A DNA stretch of 64,000 nucleotides from Xenoacremonium recifei (GCA_012184525.1 WOFQ01000030.1:186001-250000); one strand, 5' to 3'. Counted from the stretch's first letter, positions 46,485 to 58,630 are shown. Program-made: numbers and translations. The notes: generated by a model not told the origin, from the sequence alone.

Positions 46485-49099
46485 CATGGGCTGCTGCTGG
46501 TAGGCTCAAGTCTACACTTTCGACAGGTATGTCGAACATAGCCGCTAGTCGCGCTGCCAGCGCCTCAGACGCCCTCTATACCTTCTCCCAAGCTTCTAAA
46601 TGACCGTTGCCAATGGATTGTGTAAGGAGCTGCGTGAGGTCAAGGCTATCCATTTCCACAGAGGCATAACTGTCCCTCGAACTTGAAGGTCTGGTTGCCA
46701 GACGCGTCGTGCCAAACCTTCGGAAGTTACGAAGCCAAGCCTTCGCAGACATGCGATTCCACGGCACCAGTCCACCGATGACTACCGAGTCTTCGGGTGT
46801 TCTGAGAGGTTTCTGGATGGCATCATTGATGGTGGCCAAGACCTCCCTCATTGATATGGCTTTATTGCCTAACTCTGCGACACGGCGCTGGGTCAGCTCG
46901 TCATTGACAAATAAACCGGCATCTCTGACTACTGGAAGCGCGATGCTCACGGAGGGCAGCCTCACAGCGGCACGTTGGCGTGTCAATGCATCCTGGTAAG
47001 TATTTGCAGAGGCATAATTTGCCTGCGAGGCATGGCCATGGATTCCAATAACGGATGTCAACATGATGAAGAAGCCTAAGCCGCTCGGTAGATGTTTGTC
47101 AAGATAACGTGAGCCCTCTGTCTTGACTCGCCTGGCATTCCGCCACTGCTGGAAGGTCATGAGGTCCAAAACCGTATCCTATAGATCACAGATCGTGAGA
47201 TTTGCTTATTATCTTCCCCGGGTTCTGGTGTTTCTTACATTTATGATAGCTGCCACATGATTGCATCCTCTGATGGGGGGCATTGAGGAAGAGATGTCCT
47301 GCAAAAGACTCACAATGCTTTTCTCATTTGTGATGTCACAGTCGGGTAAACGAAGGTTGCAATTCGCTTCTGCTAACTCAGCAATGAGAGATCCTGCTTC
47401 AGGGTGGGATGTTGCCTTGCGCGAGACGAGAAGAACATTTTTGGCCCCGACTGAAGCCATCCGGGTAGCAATAGCACCTCCGATGCCTCCTACACTGCCA
47501 AATATAGCATATGTTGCATCTCCGTTGAGTAATGTTTCTTTAAAACTGGAAACAACCTTGACCCGCTCCTTATTTCCACAGACCACGACCAGATTGTCGA
47601 GAGGCAAATTTTCTTGCTGTATTGGTAGCCTACCGTTAAACCGCGAGACTGGCACCGCTGTCTCGGACGGCGGGATTGATGATGGCTGGCTTAAAAGCAG
47701 TAGACCGCCCTCTAGGGCCTTTCTCAGTTGGTCACCGTTATGAGTGGCCAATTGTGTAATGTCCACACACGTCAAGGCGGCACTGCGGGCAGATAGTGGT
47801 GTCAAATCCAGATTCTTAGGCGGAATTCCAAAAATACTGAAACGCCCAAAGTAAGCGACGCTTTTCAGAACAGATTGGAAAATGTCTCTGGATTACTGGG
47901 TGGACGTGGAAATGATAATATCCACGCCTTTGCCGTTCGTCCTTGTAGCGATGGCCTCGCAGAGGATTTCTGGTTTGTCTGAACGTACAATGCTGCTTTC
48001 AGAGAGCCGATACCTTCGGATAAGTTGAGATTCTTTTTCTGTGTTTCCATTCGTAGCAAGCAGAACTTCAACACCAAGATCTCCGGCGAGACGAATGATT
48101 GCAACCTCAGCTGTGCTCGCTGCGCTGTCCAATATGAGAACTTTGTTGCCTCTTTGAACCGTGGAGGAACCTTGACCACACTGGTCCAGGAAACTCTGGT
48201 TGTGCTGGCGAACGGACCCCGAGCTATACTACAGACCATGTCTCCCAGCAGGAGTTCGCTCTCTTCGATGCCCCTACCCAGGCGGGTAATGATACTGACA
48301 ACTTGGTACGCAGCTTCCACATCTGAGTTCGCCTTCTTTCTTAGTACCGCATTGTCAATGAGACTAAACGTCTTTGTTTAATCTCGATGTTGCCGTCAGG
48401 AAGGGCATCGCCATCGTCAATCTGTTCAACAAATTTGTGCGTAGCCCAGGCCAAACGCCGTCCCTGTTGGTGGAAAGGTTGTAATCCCTCAGTTTCGGTC
48501 TTCGCATGAACATCTTTGACAGCGTAGACCCGTGGAATATACAATATTGAGCCCTTCGTTGCATATTCCACATCCAAGTTGGTAAGTGCGGACCTTTCGG
48601 CTCGAAATGTCTCCTGCAGAATGTTGACTATATGTCTGATAGCGACCGAGGCGTCTTCCGTCCAGTAAAGTGGCAGATCAAAAAGGATGCAGGCTTTGTT
48701 CTCGTCTTCTTGGCGTAGAGTCCGCAATCACCCCTGTACTTCAGCTGAGGCGGGTGTTGGAACATCAATAGCGCCGCCTCCGCTGGTAAGCCACAAGATG
48801 CCGCGGCTATCCAGAAGCAGTCTACGCAGCTTGTCAAACATCTCTCCGACGAGCGAGTCAAGGATTGTTTTTCCGTTGAGAGCATCAGTGGCCATGATGC
48901 ATATGGTATTTTCATTGACCACGGCATCGTCGAAGTCCACCACTGATGGCCTGATCCCGGTTCTGGTTGCAACTGACTGTGAAAGCTCGTCTTTCCATTG
49001 CTGCGAGGGATAAGAAATGAGTGACGTTAAAACCACAATGTTAATATCAACGCCATTGGGAAAGTCTGCCTTTTGCGTGACCGCCTTGCCTGTAATCAT
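46485..49099 (-). pseudogene. Highly reducing polyketide synthase relic (pseudo-KR, ER, KR, ACP stub)
   Basis: Only the 3' third of a reducing type I PKS remains. In order on the minus strand: pseudo-KR/linker (VVLTSLISYPSQQWKDEL to GILWLTSGGGA, about 49045-48770); an in-frame TGA at 48730-48728 followed by LRTLRQEDENKACILFDLP; ER pieces in changing frames (TRLG, GDMVCSIARGPF, KVLILDSAAS, GKGVDIIIS) with missing segments; KR with AIFGSVGGIGGAIA (about 47476) and intact Ser, Tyr and Asn in LTSVIG and QANYASANTYQDAL, across one good intron (about 47218-47164); then a TAG at 46578-46576. After it comes the ACP start EALAARLAAMFDIPVESVDL, cut off before the phosphopantetheine DSL motif. KS, AT, DH and MT are absent upstream. 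At least two stops, frameshifts and loss at both ends show a dead gene. Confidence 0.88.
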
Positions 49100-50040
49100 G
49101 ACACTTAATCTCTGACAATGCGGAACCTCAGAATCGCCGATGTCAAACCCAATGCCGCTAAATACGCTTTGTATTTTCTAAGTAGCGCAAACCTCCCGTC
49201 CTTTCCAGAGGGCACTGAGCGTTTGTCAGGTGCCTGAGGGGGCTTGTGAGCCAGGTGACCTATCATGTGATAGACTTCTGCCGCAGGGCGGTGAGGGGGT
49301 CTTCTACTCTTTTCGTCTCGTGCATCCAATCTTAACTTTCTTTTTTTTCCCCTTCAATCATTTCGGCGTCCCATTACTCGCTACCAACATTTGCTGGTGG
49401 TCTCACAATCGTTTCGTACGAAATGCCACGATGTATCACCTCGAGGGCATCGTCACCATCGTTTTGTTTGGCGTCGACTTGTGCTTCTTACGAGCCGGCT
49501 CTTGTATCGCGGTAGCGCATCTATATCGCCATGAAGTTCCAGAGTGATCCGGGTTCTTCAGGTATTCTGTCCGAATATCTCGGCTTCGCAACCAACTGGG
49601 CCTTCATATGAGTCAAATAATTCACAATTCCGCGTACGAGTTGGAATAGAAACAGTTACTAGCAATTCCCCATCATACAGCGAGCTCTAAATGTAGAACG
49701 GCCTAGAGAAGAATTGACTTCGTGATAGGGACTCGATTTTTAAACTTCAGGGGAAAGAGTATATGCATACGGTTATAATTCCTCTCTTGGTTGAAATTGA
49801 GTTGAACAAACTTATTTAGCTTTTTAATTCTTTACTTTTGTTTCACAACGAATGACTGGGACAATATATATCAGTGCTTGATCCGAAACTAAATAAATGA
49901 TTAAGATATGGGGTAAGTATTTACAAAATGAATTGACACTACTGCGTAGTTATAATATTATCCACATCAACGCAGGTATGAGATTCAAAATGTATAAGGC
50001 ATGTGGCTATCACTATTCTATGTCTTCTAAGAAGTGTGGT
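49100..50040. other. Intergenic, nothing recognised
   Basis: No PKS similarity continues upstream of the relic. From about 49750 the sequence becomes AT-rich. Short frames only. Confidence 0.45.
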
Positions 50041-51359
50041 CTATTCGACACTATTAACCCACTCAGGGACAACTTTCTGGCAAAAGGTCATAAACTTCCA
50101 AAATCCGACTGCATATTCTATATTCCCGTGAGGGTCCACCCGCCTCTCAGGAAATGCGATTCCCGCGCCGAAAAGACCCTGAACATGGTTCTTTTCGGAC
50201 TGAGCTTCAGGTACCGTGAAGAAACGCCCGGATTCACTGTCATGTTCGACGGCTAGTGGTGTTGGGGTCGAGCCAGGCGACTGCACTGAAAATAGTTCGG
50301 GAATAGGATTTCGTTGATAACCAATGGCTTGAACAACATGCGTGCAACCCGGGAGTTCCTCATGATAGACTCTGTCTCCAGTTGCGTCAGGCGGTGTTAA
50401 ATGCCTCTGGATTACCTTACTTATGGGGCTAGAATGAAAGACACCCTCGTCAAGATTCTGTCGAGCCCATACGGCGGCTTGTCCCTTGAGACCGGTATTA
50501 TCGTAAAGAATCCAGCCATCTTTATACTCGGCATAACGAAGAGATTCATGCCGAGTGAACCATTTTATCTTCAAGTGAGGATGAGTCGACGTGGCTAAGT
50601 TGTATAAGTTCATCAAAACTAGAATAGCCGAATGAGAACCTCCGATGACAGCAACTGTTGTTGGGGTCTGAGAATCAATCTTCTCGGCAAGTATCGACGG
50701 AGCGAGGGCAATATCAAGGTTGACAGGATCTATCTCTTGTCCGGAGACGATCGGCTGTGTTTGGAGAATAGGTAGTTGATCCGTAATAGGATGAGATCCG
50801 GTGCATAGAACAAGACGAGGGGTCACTGCCGATTGGCCCCCGCGAAGGCCAATAGTCCAGAGGTTGCTTTGCTGCTCGCAAACCAAGCGTCAGAAGCGCG
50901 TCGCCACCAGACGATGATTAAGAGGGGATCTCATACCTCTTCGAATGTTGCATTGATGACTTCGTCCTGGTGTTGCTGCAACTTTGGGAACTCACGCACC
51001 AATCCATCGGTGAGCATCAAGCACAAGTCTGCTGCATACCCAAGAGTACAACCTTCGTCTTGAGGCAGGCCCTGGAGAGTCGTGATGGCGTTGGGTTTGG
51101 CTGAGGTTTCAACAACCTTTCGAAGAGGGCTGACGGCATCGGCAAACTTGACGAAAAGATCTACTTTGGTGTTGCTTGGGACTTCACGATAGCGGGCGTT
51201 GACGCGTCCACCTCGAAAAAGGGGGTCAACCCAAAGTAGGCGTTCGTCGGGAGCCTGCTCCAGGAGATTGCCTAGGACAGCGATACCGCCAGGGCCGCCT
51301 CCAACGACAACGCTATGATAGAAAGGGCGCTTTCCGATAGCGCTCGCAGTCCTCAACAT
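50041..51359 (-). CDS. FAD/NAD(P)-binding oxidoreductase (monooxygenase-like)
   Basis: Predicted 418-aa flavoprotein from two exons (51359-50937 and 50874-50041). The start at 51359 (MLRTASAIGKRPFYH) was chosen because the dinucleotide-binding motif VVVGGGPGGIAVLGNL follows at residues 17-32. An in-frame extension upstream to 51635 would add 92 residues of unclear nature. Other features: FRGGRVNARYREVPSNTKV, a second Rossmann motif VAVIGGSHSAILVL, and a C-terminal FGAGIAFP with GNIEYAVGFWKFM. The two-Rossmann layout resembles flavin N-hydroxylases and pyridine-nucleotide oxidoreductases. Substrate unknown. The intron (50936-50875) is in phase and no lesion was seen. Confidence 0.75.
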
Positions 51360-52043
51360 GTTGTAATAATGGTTGAAGGGAAGAAGGAAGAGGAATTGGG
51401 AGCTATCAACGGGCCCTTTTTTCTTCGTGGGTCGCCGTCCCGCTGAGACATCGCGTAATCTGTTATCAAGGAGCTTTACGACGCTCTCACGTGACTGAGT
51501 GGAACTGGATAAATATGCATAGGATTGTGCACGCCGAATAAGGAGGGCATTCTGGGCAACTTTCATCTGTATTTTCCCTGACTTACATTGCAAAATAGCC
51601 GTGGTGAAAGAAAGAGGGCATCTGCTAATCTTCAAACGCTAAAAAAAAAGTTGTTTCGTGTTGTGGTTTTGGCAGTTTCGGCACTTACGACAGCCGATGT
51701 AACTGCAGTACGTATCTATAATAAATGACAGGGATAAACGGCTTATGACCCCGCTCGTCGGCTATAAATCTCTCCTATTGGACTGCGGCGTGATATGGCC
51801 AGATCCTCCTGATCCTTCGCTTACGTCAATCTCGCCAGTTGCGAGTGATGAAGCTCCGTCAGACGGAGGTACCAAGAATGAGGAATATAATAATTAGCTA
51901 CAAATGATATTTAAATATAACTTGCAGACGTCCACATCTTGAGAACCCCGAGCGTTGCTCTTACTATTCATTTTCATGTTCTACGATTAGGGCAATTTTG
52001 ACCCATAGCCAATACTCCATCGAAAGCCACCGAAAGATACAAG
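51360..52043. other. Intergenic, nothing certain
   Basis: Divergent region between the flavoprotein and the sulfotransferase-like gene. An in-frame 5' extension of the flavoprotein (to 51635) is the only open frame of note. AT-rich around 51880-51920. Confidence 0.45.
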
Positions 52044-53097
52044 ATGCCAAATTTAGACAGCTGGTTCTTCCATTTTGTCGAATGGCTGTATTCTCTCCCC
52101 GAACCGCCAAAGCGCGAGAGAACTAAGCCTATGGAGGTGATATGTGTTGGAATGCCGCGTAGTGGCACCGAGTCACTACAGCACGCTTTGCTCAAGCTGG
52201 GCTACGACCATGCCTATCATGGCTGGGATATCAACTTCGAGAGCCCTAACTATGCGCAGCAATGGGTACGGCTATGCCGCAAAAAGTGAGTTCTGCTACA
52301 GCTTTGGCGTGGATGGCCAAGACGAGGAATCCATGTGACTGTTCTAGCTTAGGAAACTGAGGGTTGACAATCTCTCCAACCAGATGGTTCCCGGCTCATG
52401 GCGGCGATATTGATCTCACAGCCGAAGACTTTGACGCTATTATCGGACATGCAGTAGCGGTTGTAGATGCCCCAGCATCAGTCTTTGCAGCAGAGCTCAT
52501 CGAAGCGTACCCCAACGCCAAGGTTATACTAAACTACCGGCGCGATGTAGATGCTTGGCATCGAAGCGCCTCCAAAACACTTGCAAGGGCCCAGCATCAT
52601 TGGCCATTGTTCTTCCTGTCTTGTCTCGATAAAGAATGCTTTTGGTCTTGGCATCTCTACGTTCGTTTCATGTGGCCTGGCCTATTTAGGGCTATTGACG
52701 GAAACATTGAGACAGGCATTGCGCGTTGTGGAAAATGGGCAGCACGAGGTGAGTTGATGCGCCTAATTCATAAACAGTTATTAAAGAAAACTTTATAGCT
52801 CATTACAACATGGTTCGTGGCATGGTTCCAAAGGAAAGACTTTTGGAGTGGAGTGTCGAGGATGGATGGGAACCACTATGCGAGTTTCTGAATAAACCGG
52901 TTCCTGGAGAGCCATTTCCGTTTGTTAATATGGCAGCAGGCTGGGAAGGTCAGGAGATGAAATTGGGAAAAAGATACGTCATGGGTGCTATAAAGAATTT
53001 GGCACTCTTAGGAGCTATAGCAACGGGAATTGGGGCATTCCTCTGCTATCGAATGTGGCGTTGGGAAAGAATCCTTTGTGCTAATTGTTCTCATTGA
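52044..53097 (+). CDS. P-loop sulfotransferase-family protein with C-terminal membrane anchor
   Basis: Predicted 301 aa from three exons (52044-52285, 52384-52748, 52799-53097). The PAPS-binding P-loop is ICVGMPRSGTESLQHALLKL, followed by AYHGWD and by VILNYRRDVDAWHRS (3'-phosphate loop region). The end of the catalytic domain is KERLLEWSVEDGWEPLCEFL with PVPGEPFPFVN. This order is that of the Sulfotransfer_4 family, widespread in fungi and often beside metabolite genes. A hydrophobic helix (LALLGAIATGIGAFLCYRMW) near the C-terminus could anchor it to a membrane. Substrate unknown. Introns in phase, no lesion. Confidence 0.8.
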
Positions 53098-53244
53098 GAC
53101 TTTGAGTCGTTATTAATCGATGCTGTACGTAAAACTAGGTCTAATGAAAGCTGCATTTCTCATCCTGCAATAACGAACAAACCTCCTTCATGGTCATCAA
53201 GGTGAAGCATGGTAAGAGGGTGCTTGCACTGTCTGTAGTGCATC

Positions 53245-54964
53245 CTAACTTAAAGATTTGGGAGGTTCCTCTCCCTCGCTACCGCTCTGTAATTCTTCAC
53301 TATAGAGTCTCTCCGACTCCAAGTCGTCCAAATTCATGCCCTTTGTCTCGGGAATAAGAAGCGTGCATAAAGCTGCAAGGAGCATAACTCCGGAAAAGAG
53401 TCCAAGCACTCCTTGGATACCCCAGGCATCTGTGACTTTCCCAAAGGCAAAGGAGGTGAGCACGGCGCCCGCCTTACCACTGGCCGCTGCAATACCATGT
53501 GCTGATCCGCGAACTCGGGTTGGGAATAATTCGGCCGGTAGGAGGAAGGTTGTGACATTTGGTCCGGCATTGAGAATGAATTGGGACACTGTGAAGAGAG
53601 CCATCATTCCAGCCGTATTGCCCAAGTGACTGGTTCCCGCCCAGATGGCGTACGCTACTGCAACTGCAAGCGAAAACCAGAATTGTTGATTCTTTCTGCC
53701 AATACGGTCTGGAAGAAAGATTCCGACGTAGAATCCTGGCAGGTAGCCCGCCACTTGAACAATGATGTTGCCCACAGCCGTATGCCAGAGAGTTGAATAA
53801 GGCGTGTCACCTTTCCCGTAGCCAATTCGAGACAAGATGACGGATTGGTTTAGATTGATGCCGTAATATGCAATGTCACTTCACAGAAGAGAATGAGCCA
53901 ATTTCTTATGAACTAGAATCGCGAGCACATTGCAGAACTTACTAAAGGAACCAGGCAGCAGATACGGAGAAGAGAGCCTTGGCGTGTTTCAACGTAGAGA
54001 AATACTGTCTAAAGTCCCGAAACTGATCTGTTAGGCTGCGGCTAGCTTCGTGATTTTGAGAAACAACTGCGTGTACGTGTCAAATCATTTTCACGCTATT
54101 ATGCTGCGTCGAGAAAGTCCTTGTAGTGGACTCACATTTCTTGTATGGCTCTGTCTCTGCAATGACAAGACGTGCGTACAGTGTCAATGCACATGGGACT
54201 ATCCCTGTGGCCCGTGAGAAAGATCCCAATCAATCATGGCGATGAAGAAACGTACCGATGCCTAGAAACAAACGCCAAACCCACTCGAGATGGTTTACGT
54301 CCGCCTCGACGGAGCTTTTAAATGCCGCCAATAAGATAGTCAAGACGATGCTGCTGGTAAAGGCCCCGAGTCCAATAAACGAAAACACCGTTAAAACCAT
54401 TTTTGCTCGAGATCCTAGGGGGTTCTTCTCTGCTGCGAATGTTGATGACATGGGGTAGTCTGAGTACGGCTCGCAAATCAGTCATTCTACGCACAATGTT
54501 TGGGCAGGGGACTTACCTCCACCGATTCCAAAGCCAGTGATAACTCTCCAGACAGCTAGCCAAGCAACAAGGCTGTCATGGGATAACCCTCTCCAGGGAA
54601 GCAGGATGCACATGAGAGTGCCCAACATGGTCAGAAGAAGCTCTTTGCCGTAGACTCTATGTCGTCCCAAAGTGTCTCCAAGAACTCCGAAGAGAAGCTG
54701 ACCAACAATCATGCCAACTGAGAGTGAGCCTTTGATAACGTCACCCTTGCTGCTTGGAATAGAGCTGCCAGAGTCTTTAAAGTAGATGTAGCCGAGCATT
54801 GGAACCACTCCGCGGCAGCGTTAGTAGACATAGGTGCATTGGCAGTCGAGAATCAACTTACCGAGCCCGATGGATATGTTGAGATAGCCGTCCGCAAAGA
54901 AACCCACGCCGGCAACTGTAATGAACTTCATTTTTTCTTTCAACGAGACCTTAGATGGCTCCAT
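53245..54964 (-). CDS. Pho84-type inorganic phosphate:H+ symporter (MFS)
   Basis: Predicted 474-aa plasma-membrane transporter from six exons: 54964-54862, 54807-54517, 54459-54256, 54204-54136, 54066-53943 and 53878-53245. Phosphate-symporter signatures appear in order: KMKFITVAGVGFFADGYLNI, GQLLFGVLGDTLGRHRVYG, GFGIGGDYPMSS, IAYYGINLNQSVIL, GYLPGFYVGIFLPDRIGRK, NAGPNVTTFLLPAELFPTRV and IPETKGMNLDDLE. Several are formed at splices. It is shorter than the ~570-590 aa of Pho84, mainly in the central loop. Proximity to phosphonate-type oxygenase genes suggests uptake of phosphate or a related anion. Specificity for phosphate over phosphonate cannot be read from the sequence. Confidence 0.88.
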
Positions 54965-55510
54965 TTTGGGTTATTGTCGTCTGCTTGAGAGACGCTTATT
55001 GTGTCGTCTGGAGTGGCTTGGAGAATTGCAGTTGCACCACCATTGAATTTCAAGTCGACGCATCGACATTTTATATTATTATCACTATGAGAGTTTGAAG
55101 GTGCAAACGTTGCGAACGGAGTTGATACCGTACGCCCGGCCGTTTGTGATAGTGGCGGTCCGGGGTACGGAGTATTGCTAAGCTACATGGCGACTCTAGC
55201 TAAAGGCTTTGGGGAACTGATTTCAGCGCTAGCACTAGCCGTGTCTTCTAGAAACAACGATGCTCCAATGATCGTTCCACGTGCACCTTACAAGGGCCTG
55301 GTCGCCGTTCGTAATGCACACACGTGCATTGGATGGATGGACAGTTGGGCGATCCAAATTGGACTTATAAACAAGGTTCTCGGTTCAGCTCCCGCGATTT
55401 AGAGTCTCGTCCTTTGTTCCTGCATCTGACACGGGAAGATCCCCGATGGTTCTTCAGCATTGCTATATGCTCTTTGCATTTGCGGCGTAGCCGATGAAAT
55501 ACTGTTGCTA
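54965..55510. other. Intergenic, divergent promoters
   Basis: Lies between the phosphate symporter (minus) and the PrtT-like regulator (plus). Contains gtccggggtacggag near 55157, a possible CGG-type site. No gene recognised. Confidence 0.45.
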
Positions 55511-57744
55511 ATGGCGCCGCCATCCGATGCTGGGACGAAGTCTCCGACGAGTCGGACGTCTGCCAAAGACCCGCCCTCTGTTGAAGATCGAAGACACTCT
55601 GATGGACCAAGGAAACCCACTGCTTGTGCCGCCTGCCGGAAGCTAAAGGCAAGATTTCGTTGCTACAACGATATACTTTAAGTCTGACAGCAAGACAGAT
55701 CAAGTGTCATATGCAGGGACCTACTGGGCCCTGTACACGATGCAAGCGGCGAGGTTTGGCTTGTACCGTTCATCGGCCGCTTCACATGCTGCTTGACGAT
55801 GATTTAGAGTAAGACTCCTTCTCAAGTCACATGCACGGTATCGCTTACGACAGCCTTTTCTTGACAGATGGAAGCGAGCTGTCACCCGCAAGCTCCAACA
55901 AATGGAGGGCACGCTGGAGGGTCTCAGCCAACAATCAACGAGCGACTCTCAGTTCAAGCGAAATATTGAAAAGACAACGCCTCAAAGACCAGGGATTAGT
56001 CATAACGATGTCTGCGAGGAAGTTCCGACAGTTCCATTGGACGTTTCCTTAATTTCCTCTCACGAAGACATGACAATGGACTTAGAGACTGGCCCCGAAA
56101 AAATCCCTTCTTCGAGCCTTAACGGCACCGAGATCCAGAACGGCGGCAGTCCGCGCGGCGGCCGTGGACAATATAGAGCCGGTGACATTGTTGTTGACGG
56201 AATCGTCACTGAAGATCAAGCCAAGGAACTCTTCAATGACTATTCTCAAAGACTCGATCATTACCTATATCGAATTCTCGGCCCCTTGGCTACTTTCGAC
56301 GGGATTAGATACAGTTCGCCCATCTTACTCTCGGGCATTTGTACCGTTGCGGCCCTTCATTCTGTTAATCTCGAGTATCTTTATGAGCCATGCTATCGAC
56401 GCTTTGCCAATCTAGCAGCAAATCTTGCTTTAGCAGAAGATGCAAATTTGAACGACATTCGAAGTTTATGCATTGGTGCCTTTTGGCTGCACAAGCTATC
56501 ATGGAACCTTTCCTCTCTAGGTATGCTGAATTTCTATTTGATCTGTGTGAAACTCTGGTTGACAATGTCTCGTAATTACTGTAGCCGTCCGCGTGGCCAC
56601 CCAAATGCACCTGCATCGGGCATTCCAAACCGCATTGAAAGGAGACGACCTGTATTTCTCACAGACACGGCTCTATTATCTTGTCTACGTCTGCGATCAT
56701 CATTTTAGCATTGCATATGGTCGACCCCCGTTGACACGGGATTACGAGGAAATCGTGCGAGCTAAAGAGATCCTATCGTTGCCACAAGCCACCGAGGATG
56801 ATGCTCGACTTGTCAGCCAAGTTGAGCTCTGGAGCATTACGAGCCGAGTTTCAGAGACATTTGGGTTTGATGTCGACCTATCCCCTTCACCCTCTCTAAT
56901 ATCTCGCATGCGTCGATTCGCAATTGAGTATGATACCTGGAGAGCTGACTGGAATGATCGGTTTGGCCGCCATGTGCACGTTGGTAACTACCCTCGGAAG
57001 GGTGTCAAGCTTCATGTCAACTTCGCACAGTTATATCTATGTTCGCATGCATTCAGAGGACTTAAATCTGGCTCTCTTCCCTCACGAGAGCCCCCTCTGT
57101 TGTGGGATGGTGGAAGTCCACACAGCCAAAGTCCCCGGATGTTGCCTGCGAATGAAGATTCAATTGATGATGAGATGGATGGGAAGCTAAGTTCAGACTT
57201 GGAAGACATGGCTAAAGTTGCGATTCACTCTGCTCAAAGTCTTCTGGAAACAATGGTCTCAGACACCGAGATTCAAGCTCATTTGAACGGGTTGCCTCTC
57301 TATTTTAACACAATGATGGCCTTTGCTGTTGTCTTTTCTTTCAAGATTGCGATGAAATTTTCGAGTGTTACCACCATCGATGTTGAGAAGACACTCAGGC
57401 TGGTGAGCAATGTTGCAAGTACACTAAAACTGGTGACAACAAAAATGTCAGCTCGTCACCTTCTCACTACGGTATCAAGAGCCATTGACAAACTACTTAG
57501 CAAACAAGCTCAGACTAGTGAGCGCGCAGTAAAGTCTGTTCCTAGCAATGCTCAAACTTTTACGACCGCTGAACTACCATGCTGGCCAGATCCTAAGCCA
57601 GCGGACACAATCGATTTGTCGAACTTGAACTGGGACGTCGATACCGACTTTGATTGGATGGCATACGACTTTTTGGCTACTGATGAGATTTTACAACCGG
57701 AAGCTCAAGAAAACCTTCAGAATCAAAGTCAAAGATTCTTCTGA
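55511..57744 (+). CDS. Zn2Cys6 transcription factor, PrtT-like
   Basis: Predicted 686-aa regulator from four exons: 55511-55648, 55699-55808, 55868-56520 and 56585-57744. The zinc cluster is split by an intron with a GC donor (55649-55650): CAACRKLK joins IKCHMQGPTGPCTRC and KRRGLACTVHR, giving six Cys with a long middle loop. A coiled-coil segment (WKRAVTRKLQQMEGTLEGL) follows. The Fungal_trans region has EDQAKELFNDYSQRLDHYLY, VRVATQMHLHRAF, YYLVYVCDHHFSIAYGRPP and VKLHVNFAQLYLCSHAFRG. The layout resembles PrtT-type regulators of extracellular proteases. The gene lies between the phosphate symporter and the phosphonate-type oxygenases, so control of these neighbours is an alternative inference. 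Confidence 0.85.
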
Positions 57745-57896
57745 TACATTGCTGGAAGCGTATACTGAAGCGTATACTGAGACGTCAAATTGAAAACACC
57801 TATTCTATTGCCATGGAATGTTAATTTTCACCTTCGCAAGCTCCTGGCATCTTTAGAATTTCCACTTCCTCTATCGAAGGGTTCTAGAGCTATGGA

Positions 57897-58630
57897 TCAC
57901 GGATTTTGACGTGATTGCGCACCTAGGAACCTGATGTTATCCCACCTGGGAAGAAGATTGCGTCGAAGTTGATCGGGAACTCACCTTCTAAGCAACGAAC
58001 TGCCATATCTTCGTATGCATTTAATCCTGGAACGGTCTTTCCTGCAACTTTGGCCTGATCGTCCCATCTTCTAACATTGAGCTTGCTATCAAGGAGGGGA
58101 TCGCGACGGGCCTCCTCGACCTGGTCAGGTGTAAACGTTCCTCCCTCATGGGACATCAATTAATGTATCGCCTAATCAAAATCTGACCTAGAGCATACCT
58201 GCAATTCTAGCGTAACCTTGCTCAAAGAACTCAATGCCGCCCAGTAGCTTGGCTCGGTCGCACACAGGAATCGCTTTGCCCACACGTGTGCGCCTACGAC
58301 TTCGCATATTTCTTTTGGGAAACCCAGACCATGAAGATACTTCTCACCAACGAGTTCATGATCCTCAGTTCCAAATGATGTACCGTCGGGAGCAATCAGT
58401 GGCGGAAGCGATTGAGCTTCCGGTATGAAACGTCCTACATCATGAAGCAGGGCTGCAAGAATTGTTGTTTCATCAGCGCCATTTTCAACTGCCAAAGCCG
58501 CCGTTTGGAGAGAGTGTTCCAGCTGTGATACTGCCTCTCCCATATAGTCCCCCTGACCTTGTGCTTCAAGGTACGAGAACAAGGTTCTGATCACCTCGAC
58601 GGGCGTCACTTGTTTCTCATTTGTCGCCAT
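57897..58630 (-). CDS. HD-domain diiron oxygenase, PhnZ/TmpB-like
   Basis: Likely a mixed-valent diiron oxygenase cleaving a C-P bond of an alpha-hydroxylated phosphonate. Exon 1 is 58630-58199 and exon 2 starts at 58144. A third intron (GT at 57984, AG ending 57923) gives a stop at 57897 and 205 aa; without it the stop is at 57923 with 217 aa. Metal ligands: H39 in QLEHSLQTA, H63-D64 in ALLHDVGRF, H91 in EDHELVGE, H115 in GAHVWAKRFL and D172 in RRWDDQAK. Spacing matches PhnZ (H34, H58/D59, H80, H104, D161) except for six extra residues between D64 and H91. Tyr29 and Glu32 in YMGE match the PhnZ-type YxxE element. It is divergent from the PhyH dioxygenase gene (406 bp apart). Product assignment is an inference. 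Confidence 0.82.
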
